Assembly (NCBI GenBank): GCA_001643675.2
Contig: LSRY02000018.1
Location: 1,116,001-1,180,000, forward strand
Direction of reading: 5' to 3'
DNA length: 64,000 nt
From: Monocercomonoides exilis
Lineage: Eukaryota; Preaxostyla; Oxymonadida; Polymastigidae
In this document: positions 54,747-64,000 of the stretch, piece after piece
Layout of the letters: each line of letters starts with the position of its first letter
How positions within the stretch are numbered: the stretch's first letter is position 1
Position numbers and translations under genes: made by a program
The notes under the pieces: model-generated
Told to the model about the DNA's origin: nothing
The model's input: only the letters and a program-made list of their open reading frames with translations
Database searches by the model: none

Positions 54747-56076
54747 TCACAAATAGATACGAAATTCATCTAAATCTTTAATCAAAGGAATACAAGCATT
54801 CATTTCTTTAAGCATGCAATGGATCATCCCAGCGATACAATCTTCAAAACCCTCTTCCTCCAAAATATCAAATATATTTCTTTTTGTCTCTTTTCTTTTT
54901 CGATTCGAACATTCCTTTTCACACTTATGTTTCAATCTTTCGCAAAGGACTTTGATAATGTCCAAGCATTTTTTAGCTACAACATTAATTGCATCAAAAC
55001 GGATTGATTTCTTTAAAACAACATCGATTGCTCCACTTTTCAACAAGTCATTATCTTCCATTGACTTTGACATCGCCACATATCTGATTGAAGTTATGCA
55101 TTGGTTGCTAACATCTTCGAAGTTATCATCAGCCACTCGAAACATCCTCACAACACAGTTTATAAGACCAACAAATTCCTCTTTCCCAGTGAAATACCAA
55201 AAAAACGTGCTAATTGTAACAATCCATCTTGAAATTATCCATGCTTCTTTCCTTTCTTTCCCCTCTTTTTCTTCTTCGCTTTTCCAATTTACACATTTTG
55301 ACAGTTCTTCCAATTCTCTTTTTGCTTCTCTCACAAAATGCAATTCATTGACAATCGCATCTTCCAAACTTTTATCTTTGTAATGTCTGTTTATCAAAAA
55401 TTCCCAAGCAGATTGATAAGCAAGCCTTGTGAGGTTGCGATGCTCCTGATGATATTGAATTGTCTCTTTGATTTCAGGAAGATAAATTTTTTGCTCCATT
55501 TCCTACTCAAAAGAATAAAGTTTCATTATATGAACAAAAATTTTGTAATAACGCACTTGATAATGACAAATACTGCCAAGAGCCGTCAAAGTCATTTCCA
55601 CTTCCTTTTTAGTCTCTTCGTTCACTTCCTTGTTTAATGCTATTTTCAGAATACAATGCAGACATTTTGTGAGAAATTTTTTGGGGATCTCAAATCCATG
55701 AATCATCAGATAGCATGAGTAAAGATCAACAAGCAGCTTTTCGTTTCTTCTTTTTCTTCTCTTCTTCTCTTCTTTTGCAATCATTTTCTCGAAACTTTCG
55801 TGCAACATCAAATCGAAAACAATTCTGAGATCTTGGTAAATTGGTTTACAATATTCGACGCGGTTCAACAGCAAAATGGTATTTTCAGTTGATAATTTCT
55901 TTTCCACAATCATTTTTTCGACTTTTTTTGAACATTTCCATTGTGAAAATGGATTTAAATTCGTTATAGTTCATTCCATCTATGAATACATTCATTTCTT
56001 CAATTTTTTGTTTTTGCTCATTTTCAGGGTAGTGTTCAAGCTCAGAAAACAATTCTTCAAAAACAAATAAAAAAAA
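54747..56076 (-). pseudogene. Helical paralogous-family protein, copy 2, single-base frameshift
   Basis: Paralogue of the gene at 43.8-45.1 kb. Exon 55557-56076 and exon 54747-55502 are joined by a 54-nt GT-AG intron (55503-55556), at the same position as in copy 1. Shared blocks: QKIEEMNVFIDGMN, VEKKLSTENTILLL, LTALGSI, YHQEHRNLTRLAYQSAWEFL, RELEELSK, LINCVVRMFR and LEEEGFEDCI. Within the first exon the frame breaks at a run of seven T (plus strand 55923-55929; A7 in the gene). With six, the frame would run straight through and the exon would have the phase seen in copy 1. A 5' exon beyond 56076 is unresolved, as in copy 1. It is either a pseudogene or a homopolymer sequencing error; otherwise the sequence looks well conserved. 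Confidence 0.7.
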
Positions 56077-56907
56077 CTGTAATTATCAAATATTCATTGC
56101 ATAAATTATTGCAAACTTGAAAAATTTTCGGTGAGGCTCATCTCTTGCATTTTTGAAAAATTAAAGAATTAGGAAAGCAACATGATTTATCAATTTATAT
56201 GAAAAAAGAATTCACAGACAAAGAAAAAACAAATGAAGAAAATAACATTGAACATCCATTAATATACAAGTTCTCAGACTATTCTTTTTTGAATCAATGT
56301 TTCTACAAGAAAATTTTGAATAAAACAATGCTAAATCTTTTCACATTTGTTGTAATGGATCCTCTGATCATTCAATTTAAAAGAGAATAAAAGTTTTTTG
56401 AAATAAAAAAGATAACTTTAATTTCATTCTTTCATGAAATTTCATTTTTTAAAAAAATGATTTGCGCAATTCCATGATTGAGGAGCACTGAATTCAATAT
56501 TATGCGTGATAACAAATTTGTGTTCAACAACAACTATTCGTCAGCTTAATGTTAATTTTTGTTTTTGTATTTCGTTTTGTTCATATCAAAAGTTATTATT
56601 ATTTTATTTTTGAATAGCCATTATAAATTTTTAATTCTTTCAAAGATACTTTATATTTCTTTATTTTCCTGCTTTTACTTCATTTAAGCAATAAAATTAG
56701 TGAATTTATTTATATTATGAGCTTTCACCAGAAATTATTTTTTCCGTGAAAATGATTGTAGATTTTTACAAAACTCATCATTTCGAAATAACTGTTAAAC
56801 GGGCTGTAAATGCTGTCATATTTTGTTTTCTGATTGACTTTTTCATATGTTTGTTTTTTTCAACTTTTCTTTTCATAATTTTTCCGATTTCTTTTACATT
56901 ATTGAGA
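56077..56907. other. AT-rich intergenic DNA
   Basis: Contains a 63-residue frame (56199-56390) of doubtful coding value and a hydrophobic open frame (56746-56907) ahead of the next start that I regard as 5' untranslated DNA. Confidence 0.35.
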
Positions 56908-57609
56908 ATGCTGAATATTCTTCTTTCATTCGCTGCACTCGTAGCTTGCCAAGGATTTGATTGCGGTTGCTCACCGTGCTCTTTTCCATCTTTCTCTAGT
57001 GGATGCGGTGGAAGTTCATGTGCACCACCTCCACCACCTCCACCGCCACCATGCCCAGCTCCAGCTCCATCCCCATGTGCTTCACAAGCAACCTTTGTTG
57101 TCCCAGTGACTTATTCTGCTCCATCTCCTTGCCAGCTCCCTCCTCCTCCTCGCCATGAAGCTGCTGCAGATCAGTTTAATTTCCATCGCGATTCTGCAAA
57201 TTGCCAAGGAGCTCAAGACAGCATGCGCGCCAATGCAAATGATCATAGTTGCAATTCACGAAATGCTGATGTTGCAAGCTGCGACAACGCTAGAGTGAAG
57301 GCTGATGCAAATTTGTGCTCAAACAACAACCAGTTCACTGAATCAAACTTCGATGAAGTTTTGTGCCACAAGAAGAAAGCACGCACAGAATGCGGTGATT
57401 CATCTGCTCGTTCAGCAAACATTGACATGGATGCCGGAAAGAATTGCCGTGCTGCACAGAGATACAACGATAACAGACAAAATCAATTCTGTGCTGGTCG
57501 TGATAACAGCTGCCGTGCTGAAGACAGCTGCCACAACGATATTAATGGATGCAGATCAAGATCAAATTGCTTCACTCCACGTGGATTTGACTATTCCCAA
57601 TATTTCTAA
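56908..57609 (+). CDS. Small secreted Cys/Asn-rich protein with poly-Pro stretch (233 aa)
   Basis: I start at ATG 56908, giving MLNILLSFAALVACQG, a clean signal peptide; the open frame extends 54 codons upstream but that part would place a second hydrophobic block first. The mature N-terminus is Cys-rich (FDCGCSPC, SGCGGSSC) and is followed by nine consecutive prolines and PAPAPSPC. The remaining ~150 residues are Asn/Asp/Arg/Ser-rich with evenly spaced cysteines (SANCQGAQDS, DHSCNSRN, ASCDNAR, NLCSNNN, NSCRAEDSCHNDINGC). Even Cys spacing suggests a disulfide-rich repeat. There is no TM or GPI-like tail; it ends GFDYSQYF. Family not recognised. Possible extracellular matrix or cell-coat component (inference). 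Single exon, TAA stop. Confidence 0.72.
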   Translation: MLNILLSFAALVACQGFDCGCSPCSFPSFSSGCGGSSCAPPPPPPPPPCPAPAPSPCASQATFVVPVTYSAPSPCQLPPPPRHEAAADQFNFHRDSANCQGAQDSMRANANDHSCNSRNADVASCDNARVKADANLCSNNNQFTESNFDEVLCHKKKARTECGDSSARSANIDMDAGKNCRAAQRYNDNRQNQFCAGRDNSCRAEDSCHNDINGCRSRSNCFTPRGFDYSQYF

Positions 57610-58499
57610 ACATTTTGAATAACCTTGGGTTTTAGAAATTTATGTTTGTGCATCAAAAAATATTAATATGTATTCTCATTCATTCTCCCTATTGTTTGTG
57701 AGAGAAAGGAATCTTTTTGATATTCTTGTTTTTCCATCAACATCGTCAAAAATTCCAACAAATTTTTAACATTCCTGCATTTTTTTTTGTTTTTTTTATT
57801 CGAAACAAACAAACAAACAAACAAATAAATAAAAACCTTTTGCCACTCTATGAAAAAATTAAAATGTTAATTCAAAGTTGTAATTTAGAAAAGAATTATA
57901 AGAGCTGGTAATTCTTGTAAATAATGTTGTTGAACATAAGCTAAAATTTACAGAGATATGAATACTTCAAACTAACAGAATGAAAAGAAAAGAATAAAAT
58001 ATTAAGGAAATGAAAAAAATTAAAGATAACTTTACAATTTTCACTTTGCCAACAGATTTAAAATGAGAATAAATATCAAAATATTCTTTCTTTCACGAAA
58101 ATTAATAGTTGATTGTTGCAATTGATCTCATATAAATTATATTTTAACTCCAACATTATCAGATCCGTTTAAAATAAGAAAAAGAGAAACAATAAAAGAA
58201 GCAAAGAAGCAAGCAAGCATACAAACAAACAAAGAAGAAGAAGAAGAAGAAGAAGAAGAAGAAGAAGAAGAAGAAGAAAAGAATATTTCCAAATGTTAAA
58301 GTTGAAAGAGGATAAATAATCAGTCAAAGATACAGACACATTTGGCAAGCCGATGTGCACCTCGAAACAATTCACGTTTCACATCCATTTAGCAACAACA
58401 AAATATGATTGTAATCTTTCTTATCATATTTATATATATGATGATGATGATGAGAAGAAGAAGATGAATAAATTTCTCCCACAATACTTACCATCAGCA
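57610..58499. other. AT-rich intergenic DNA with short tandem repeats
   Basis: Contains AAAC/AAAT tetranucleotide repeats at 57804-57833 and a GAA trinucleotide run at about 58231-58278. No coding frame was seen. Confidence 0.5.
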
Positions 58500-61400
58500 T
58501 TATTCATTAAATTCATCCCTCAATATCAGAGGTGTTGCAGCACTTTCAACGTATTTAGAGCCATCACCCAAACTCCCCTCCGCATTCACCCCTTTCTGTC
58601 TCTTCATAATCATCTTCCTCTTCTCCTTAATCTTCTCTCTTTCTCTCTTCATCTCCTTTTCTTTCTCCTTCATCGCATTCTTTTCCCTCATCGCCACTTC
58701 CTTCTCATACGCAATCTGCTCCTTCTGCTGCGCTTTCTCTTTGCCCCACCGCTTCATCGCCTCCGCCAGCTCTGAAAAATCGCTCTTCCACACCACACCA
58801 ACATATTCTCCTTCTTCAGTGACCAAACAGAAAGACAGCTGAAGCAGATGGAAAAGAGAGTGTGCCTTGTGGAGAGAAGTTGAGCCAGACAGCTGAAAGG
58901 GCGAGGGATGCACAAGAACAAAACGGGAGAGCAAATTCACAACAGAAAAGTCGTCGTCACTCGACGACAGCTTCTGCACTGTGGCAGCAGTGACTGGCGT
59001 GTAGCATTCTTTCTTCTTTGTGCTGGTGAATGAAGGGGAGAGCTTGGAAGATGAGGGCGAGGAAGAAGAAAGAGAAGAAGAAGAAGAAGAAGAAGGGGCG
59101 GAAGGAGAGGAAGATGTTGAATGAGCTCTAAGCAGCTGTGTCTTTGTACGAGGAATTTCAGAAACAGAAGATGATTCATTTCTTTTTCTTTCATCTTTCT
59201 CCTTCTCTTTCTCCTTCTCTTTCTCTTTCCCTTTTCTATTCTCTCCTTCCCTTTTCATCTTCTCCCCCACCACCAGCGGCGGCGGAGGCACAGGCGCCCC
59301 CAGCACATCCTCTTCATCAGCAGGTGTAGCCACAAGCAGGCTCGTCTTCATTTCCATCATTTTATTCATCATTTTCCTTCTGCTCGTCTTTGGCAGTTTT
59401 CCTGTGAAATGTCTGGGCGCTTTAAAAGCTTGGATATTCTGCAGATTTGCTCCTTTGTCCACTGAAAGCTGGCCAACAAAGAAAGAACCAGTCCATTTGG
59501 ATGCTTTGCGCTCTTCTTCAGACAGAAAAGAAGGATTTGGAAGGGGAGAAGGTGAGGTGATGGTGGAAGAGGAGGAGGGGAAGGAAGAAGAAGAAGAAGA
59601 ATAAGGAGGAGGATGAGATGGAGGAGGAGGTGGTGGGGGAGGAGGAGGAGGGGGTGGAGCATAATTTGAAGAAGAAGAAGAAGAAGCAGTGGAAGAAAAG
59701 AAAGAAGTTGTTAGATGATTCATTTGAACCTGTTTTTGATTATCAGATTCATTAGCATTCTCATTCACTTCCTTCTCTTCCTCTTCTTCTTCCTCCGAAA
59801 CCTTCAGAATCCATCTCTTCATCCAGGACTCACTGAAATTATGAGGCCAAACTAGACTTCTTGGAGGAAGAGGAGTGGCTGGAATGTTCTTGGTGTGGGG
59901 GCAGAGGCTGAGGCGGGTGCATTTCTTTGAGAAAGAAGAAGAAGAAGAAGAAGAAGAGGAGGAGGAGGTGTTGAAAGGGAAAGGAGAAGGAGAGGAGAAG
60001 AAGGAGGTGGAAGAGGAAGAGGAAGAGGAAGAATATGTTGATGATGAATATGATGAAGATGAATTGTAAGTGGCAGGAGAAGGAGAGAGAGAAGGTGAAT
60101 TACCACTCGGTGAATGTAAATCTGCTCCTGCCCAGTTGCCGGCAAAAGAAGAAGAAGAAGAAGAAGAAGAATCGAATTGATGATTATATTGTGGTTGTGG
60201 TTGATGAATGGAAGAAGATGAGAAAGAAGAAGAAGAAGAAGAAGGAGAAGGAGAGAGAGAAAGAGAAAGAGAAGGAGAAGGAGGAGAAACAAACGTGATA
60301 TTAGAAGTGAAAGAAGCAAAAGAAGAAGAAGAAGAAGAAGAATAAAGAGAATGTTGAGAAAGGGCGTTGTTGATGCTGTCTTCATCAGCCACAATGAGAT
60401 CGGCAGAAGGGCGGAAGGAGCGGAAGAGAAGGGGAGGAGGAAGAGGAGAGGAAGGGAGACGTGGGAAGTGACGAATAAGAGAGGAAGAGGAGGAGGAGGA
60501 AGAAGAAGAAGGATAAGAAGAAGACAATGAAGACTGATGATGATTTAAAGAATTTTTATTTTGTTCTGTTTTCTGTCTATTTGCCATTGACAAAGCAGTA
60601 TTAACAATATTCTTTCTCTGCAACGCAATAGAATTATTAGGATATCTCGGGTGTGCAAAGAAAGTTGTCCAGAAATAAACTGATTTGGAGAATGCAAGAT
60701 GAGACGGGATGAATGGGAGTGTCAGCACATCTGCTGGGTTTGAGGGGTAACTGCGCGTGAAATAGAAAGAAGAAGGATGCTCTTTTGGGCGCGTGAAACA
60801 CAGCGGACGGATGAAATTGTGCTCGCTGGTGAGTTTTGCGCTGCCTAATTTGGCTTCTCTGCTCAATTGGTTGGAAAGATACGTGTGAAGATCTTCGCCT
60901 TCAATAATATCTTTCTCTCTTCTCCTCTGAATAAGCCTCTTTCTTCTTCTTTTCCCTTCTTTTCCATCTTTTTCTCTTATTTTTCCGCTTTTTCCTTCTT
61001 CTTTTTCTCCTCCTTTTCCCAACATATCATCATATTCCCCTCTTCCACTTTTATACCCTCTTTCTATTTGATTTCCCCTTATTTCAATTTCTTTTCCCCT
61101 TTCTCCATTCGTTTCATTGTCTTCCTTTTCTTCTCCTCCATCCAAAAATGGGGGAGAAACATAAGAAGAATCAGAAAATGCTGATTTTTTTTGATTTTTC
61201 TTGTTTATTTGATTTTTCTGTGTGAATTCACTGCCAGCCAATGCTTCAGCCATTCTCTGCTTAGATTCATCACTCAAAGTGCCTATATTATTCGAGTTAT
61301 TCGAGCTATGAGAAGAGGAAGAAGAAGAATTGGAAGAAGAAGATGTGCGTGAAGATTGAGAAAGAGTGGAAAAGGAATAAGAATGGACTAATTTCGAATG

Positions 61401-63995
61401 ATGATGATGATGATAACTTCCATCTCCATCAACTTTTCCCTTCTTCTCCCTCTTCTTCCTTCTCTTTCTCTCCTCTTCTCCTTCTTCTTCTTCTCCTTCT
61501 CCTCTTCCTCCTCTTCCATCCATCATCCCTTCCTCTGTCACATAATGATGATGATGATTATAATGATTATTATATGCCCTCGTGTTCAAATGCAGTGGAG
61601 AACGTGATTGTGCTGTTAAAGCTGCATTCAAAACTCCATCTTCTGCAAAAGATGCCACAAAACCTCCGTTTTCTTCATCTTCTGGCGAATGCACATTAAA
61701 CCGCTCAACACGTGATGGCAGATCATCTGCATTGCTTAGATCACTTTCACTCAAAGAAGACAATGAAGATTCACTTCCTATTTGATTTCTTCTTCTTCTT
61801 CTTCTTCTTTTGCTTTTGCTGTTTAGTTCGCTTCCTCTTCCTCCTCCTTCTCCTCCAATCACCCCTTCCCAAACAACTCCTCTTTTCTTCCCTTTCCTTC
61901 CTGAATACATTTTTGCTCCATTAGCATCACCATTTTGTCTGTTTTGTGTTATTTCTGCTCTTCTTCTGTGTCTTTTTTGATGTTTTTGATGAGATTTTCT
62001 AATTGCTCCTTCGCCTTCTCCTTCTCCTCCATCATCATCATCATCATCTCCATCTGAACTTAATAACTCGTCAAGTGGAGAAGATGAAGAATCAGAATCA
62101 GAAGAGGAGGAGGAAGAAGAGGAAGAGGAAGAGGAAGAGGATGATGACATTGGAGATACACTTGAAAAATTGTTAAAGCTCAAAGAAGATGAAGAAGATG
62201 TTGAAGAAGAAGAAGAGGAGGAGGAAGAAGAAGAGGAAAGAGAAGATTCATCATCAACATCATCTTCCTCATAATCTCTTTCTCTTTCATCTTCATCCTT
62301 TTCATCATCATCATCTTCTTCTTCTTCTCCCTCTTCTGAATTCTCTCCAAAAATTCTTCCTTTCAATCTGCTTCTGCGTTCTCCATTTACCTTCTCTTTC
62401 TCTTCTTTTTGTTCTTCATTTGTTTCTTTTCTCATATTTTTCTGTGAAGCTGATAAACTCAAAGAAGAAGAAGAAGAAGAAGTTATTTTATTCGTCTTCG
62501 TTGAAACCGTTCCAGAATTTCCCTCAAAGTTGGGCGAAGCCAACTGTCCACTCAACATTTCCTGTTCTTTTTCCTTTGGCAGCTCAACAAGAGACACAAG
62601 TTTTGTGTTTGTGCTGTTTTGTGGATGATCATTTTGTCTGAAATATACAGAAGATAAATGAGAGGATGATGATGATGGGGAATGCAATGAAAAAGAAGAA
62701 GAAGACAAAGAAGCAGAAGAAGCAAAAGAAGAAGAGGAAGAAGAAGAAGCAGAAGAAGCAGAAGCAGAAGAAGAAAGCGTTGAATCTTTCCCTCCATAAG
62801 CCGAGCCCACTGCTGACCCCAGCTTCATATTGAGAGCAATTCTGTTCTGTTTGGCAATCGCCATTTTGTACTCCACCAGCTCATTCCACGTCCTCGTGCC
62901 TCTTCTCCTTCTGTTGCTCAGCTCGATCCACGCTGAATCAATAGACTCACTCCATTTTCCTGTAAGAACCATCCCCTGTTGTGAGGAAGAAGAAGAAGAA
63001 GAAGAAGAAGAAGAGCCTTCAGAACGACGAATAGAGTCAGAAATGGATGGATTTATGTCATTTCCTGTGATCTCGATGTTGTTTGAATTAAAATTCATTT
63101 TGATTAGTTTTTCTCCTTCTCCATCTTCTTCTTCTTCCACATCTCCTTCTTCTCCTCTCTCCATCCTCTTTCTCCTCCTCCTCTTCTCCTCCTTCCTCCT
63201 CCTCCTCTCCCTCTCTTCCTCTTTCTCTCTCTCCACTCTCCATCTGTGCAGATCACCTCCCATCTCGATCGTCTTCACAATCGCCTTCTGCAGCAGCAAT
63301 GGATTGCCCATCAGCTGCTCCAATGAATCAACAGTAACTGCCCCCAGCAAAACTCTCTCTCCTTTCCTCTGCGAGCGAACAAGCGGAACATATAGCAGCC
63401 CCATTGCTCTTGCCAGCTGCATTTCTCTTCGGATGTCTCTGACAGTGGAGAACGGGACAAGCGCTATTGTGGTTGTCTTCATCAGGTCTTTCACAGTGAG
63501 TGAGGATGTGGCGGTCAAACGGCGAGGGATCGTGAAGTGCATGGGAGGAGGCAGAGGGCTGGCTGTGCGTGGGATGATTGAGCTTATTGCTTCATCTGAC
63601 TGAGAAAGAACTGAATTTGAATTTGAAAATGAAGTTGAATTCGAATTTGAACCAATTTCATTGGAATTTAAATCAGCTGCATTTTGCCCAAGAACCTTCA
63701 GTGTGTGTTCCTTGTGCCTCATCTCGTCTCTAATTCTCTTCTTTTCCTCTTTCTCCAGCTTCTTCCTCTCCTTTTCCAATCTCTTTCTCTCCTTCTCCTC
63801 CTGCTTCTCAATCTTCGCCTCTATCTTCTCTCTCCACTCCTTCTTCACAAACGGAACTTTGTGCGGCAGTTTCGGCGACAGATACGGAATCCCCCTGAAC
63901 TTCATCAGCATCGTGTACATCGAGTCCGACAGCGCCATCGACGTCAGATAAGCAGCCAGCACGCCCAGCACACAGCTCAAAGACACATTTGCCAT
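58500..63995 (-). CDS. CLC-type chloride channel/transporter, C-terminal part with CBS domains, runs off the window
   Basis: The gene continues beyond the right edge; 1831 residues are visible. It begins inside the last membrane helix of a CLC protein (VLGVLAAYLTSMALSDSMYTMLM) followed by the family signature RGIPYLSPKLP before the first CBS domain. CBS1 (~165-250) starts SSLTVKDLM and includes VRDIRREMQ and LLGAVTVDSLEQLM. CBS2 (~1685-1745) reads VHPSPFQLSGSTSLHKAHSLFHLL then FCLVTEEGEYVGVVWKSDF. CLC proteins move chloride across membranes, and the CBS pair senses nucleotides or regulates gating. Unusually, the segment between the two CBS motifs is ~1400 residues of Ser-, Glu/Arg- and Pro-rich low complexity (GAA/AGA triplet runs on the plus strand), far longer than normal. 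The reading frame stays open throughout. Single exon in view. Confidence 0.88.
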   Translation of the reverse strand: MANVSLSCVLGVLAAYLTSMALSDSMYTMLMKFRGIPYLSPKLPHKVPFVKKEWREKIEAKIEKQEEKERKRLEKERKKLEKEEKKRIRDEMRHKEHTLKVLGQNAADLNSNEIGSNSNSTSFSNSNSVLSQSDEAISSIIPRTASPLPPPMHFTIPRRLTATSSLTVKDLMKTTTIALVPFSTVRDIRREMQLARAMGLLYVPLVRSQRKGERVLLGAVTVDSLEQLMGNPLLLQKAIVKTIEMGGDLHRWRVEREKEEERERRRRKEEKRRRRKRMERGEEGDVEEEEDGEGEKLIKMNFNSNNIEITGNDINPSISDSIRRSEGSSSSSSSSSSSQQGMVLTGKWSESIDSAWIELSNRRRRGTRTWNELVEYKMAIAKQNRIALNMKLGSAVGSAYGGKDSTLSSSASASSASSSSSSSFASSASLSSSSFSLHSPSSSSSHLSSVYFRQNDHPQNSTNTKLVSLVELPKEKEQEMLSGQLASPNFEGNSGTVSTKTNKITSSSSSSLSLSASQKNMRKETNEEQKEEKEKVNGERRSRLKGRIFGENSEEGEEEEDDDDEKDEDERERDYEEDDVDDESSLSSSSSSSSSSSSTSSSSSLSFNNFSSVSPMSSSSSSSSSSSSSSSSDSDSSSSPLDELLSSDGDDDDDDGGEGEGEGAIRKSHQKHQKRHRRRAEITQNRQNGDANGAKMYSGRKGKKRGVVWEGVIGGEGGGRGSELNSKSKRRRRRRRNQIGSESSLSSLSESDLSNADDLPSRVERFNVHSPEDEENGGFVASFAEDGVLNAALTAQSRSPLHLNTRAYNNHYNHHHHYVTEEGMMDGRGGRGEGEEEEGEEERKRRKKREKKGKVDGDGSYHHHHHSKLVHSYSFSTLSQSSRTSSSSNSSSSSSHSSNNSNNIGTLSDESKQRMAEALAGSEFTQKNQINKKNQKKSAFSDSSYVSPPFLDGGEEKEDNETNGERGKEIEIRGNQIERGYKSGRGEYDDMLGKGGEKEEGKSGKIREKDGKEGKRRRKRLIQRRREKDIIEGEDLHTYLSNQLSREAKLGSAKLTSEHNFIRPLCFTRPKEHPSSFYFTRSYPSNPADVLTLPFIPSHLAFSKSVYFWTTFFAHPRYPNNSIALQRKNIVNTALSMANRQKTEQNKNSLNHHQSSLSSSYPSSSSSSSSSSLIRHFPRLPSSPLPPPLLFRSFRPSADLIVADEDSINNALSQHSLYSSSSSSSFASFTSNITFVSPPSPSLSLSLSPSPSSSSSSFSSSSIHQPQPQYNHQFDSSSSSSSSFAGNWAGADLHSPSGNSPSLSPSPATYNSSSSYSSSTYSSSSSSSSTSFFSSPSPFPFNTSSSSSSSSSSSFSKKCTRLSLCPHTKNIPATPLPPRSLVWPHNFSESWMKRWILKVSEEEEEEEKEVNENANESDNQKQVQMNHLTTSFFSSTASSSSSSNYAPPPPPPPPPPPPPSHPPPYSSSSSSFPSSSSTITSPSPLPNPSFLSEEERKASKWTGSFFVGQLSVDKGANLQNIQAFKAPRHFTGKLPKTSRRKMMNKMMEMKTSLLVATPADEEDVLGAPVPPPPLVVGEKMKREGENRKGKEKEKEKEKEKDERKRNESSSVSEIPRTKTQLLRAHSTSSSPSAPSSSSSSSLSSSSPSSSKLSPSFTSTKKKECYTPVTAATVQKLSSSDDDFSVVNLLSRFVLVHPSPFQLSGSTSLHKAHSLFHLLQLSFCLVTEEGEYVGVVWKSDFSELAEAMKRWGKEKAQQKEQIAYEKEVAMREKNAMKEKEKEMKREREKIKEKRKMIMKRQKGVNAEGSLGDGSKYVESAATPLILRDEFNE

Positions 63996-64000
63996 GCCAC

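Noticed and set aside
56746-56907. N-terminal extension of the Cys/Asn-rich protein with extra hydrophobic segment
   Set aside because: The downstream ATG at 56908 gives a typical signal peptide; the extension is AT-rich and looks untranslated.
60000-60400. Tandem GAA/AGA runs as a CRISPR-like or regulatory array
   Set aside because: They are simple triplet repeats inside the CLC coding frame with no spacer structure.
58500-63995. Many Ser-, Leu- or Glu-rich frames on both strands
   Set aside because: Shadows of triplet repeats in the CLC insert; the CLC frame alone contains recognisable domains.

Overview
This window looks like nuclear DNA of an anaerobic flagellated protist, most probably an oxymonad (Preaxostyla) close to Monocercomonoides. 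That assignment is inference. It rests on very AT-rich intergenic DNA, short GT-AG introns (15 resolved here, 43-186 nt), the standard genetic code, a complete axonemal SPAG6/PF16 gene, and several lineage-type families: parallel beta-helix surface proteins with CG-x(4)-PC motifs and a paralogous all-helical protein family. No rRNA, tRNA or CRISPR array was seen.

Layout. 1-1.5 kb: a hypothetical gene on the minus strand, leaving the left edge, with one in-frame TGA. 2-8.1 kb: a scrap zone with a possible isolated exon, one transposon terminus (3139-3156), a 97-bp inverted repeat (3157-3252 / 6539-6635) enclosing a truncated beta-helix gene, and a decayed tyrosine-recombinase element ending near a 63-nt poly-T tract. 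8.4-15.6 kb: a two-TM protein, SPAG6 (six exons, 509 aa) and a convergent three-exon gene for a 924-aa low-complexity protein. 16-28.6 kb: a single-exon gene for a 4205-aa receptor-like protein with signal peptide, eight tandem beta-helix modules, one TM helix and a degenerate kinase domain. 29.3-40.1 kb: a convergent five-exon gene for a 3490-aa secreted protein with repeated C-x-D-C plus prealbumin-like modules. 40.8-43.1 kb: a two-exon, 765-aa type I membrane beta-helix protein. 43.8-45.1 and 54.7-56.1 kb: two paralogues of one helical family, the second broken by one extra base in an A7 run. 45.5-49.2 kb: a 3.7-kb element with terminal inverted repeats and an exact 8-bp target duplication, carrying a beta-helix gene interrupted by four stops. 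49.6-50.7 kb: a decayed IS1595/Merlin-type DDE transposase. 52.3-53.7 kb: EF-1alpha. 56.9-57.6 kb: a small secreted Cys/Asn-rich protein. 58.5 kb to the right edge: the C-terminal part of a CLC-type chloride channel with a ~1.4-kb-residue low-complexity insert between its two CBS motifs.

The housekeeping genes (SPAG6, EF-1alpha, CLC) are separated by surface-protein genes and mobile-element debris. The beta-helix genes range from intact giants to fragments, and one copy sits inside a transposon-like unit, which suggests that mobile DNA helps spread or erode this surface family.
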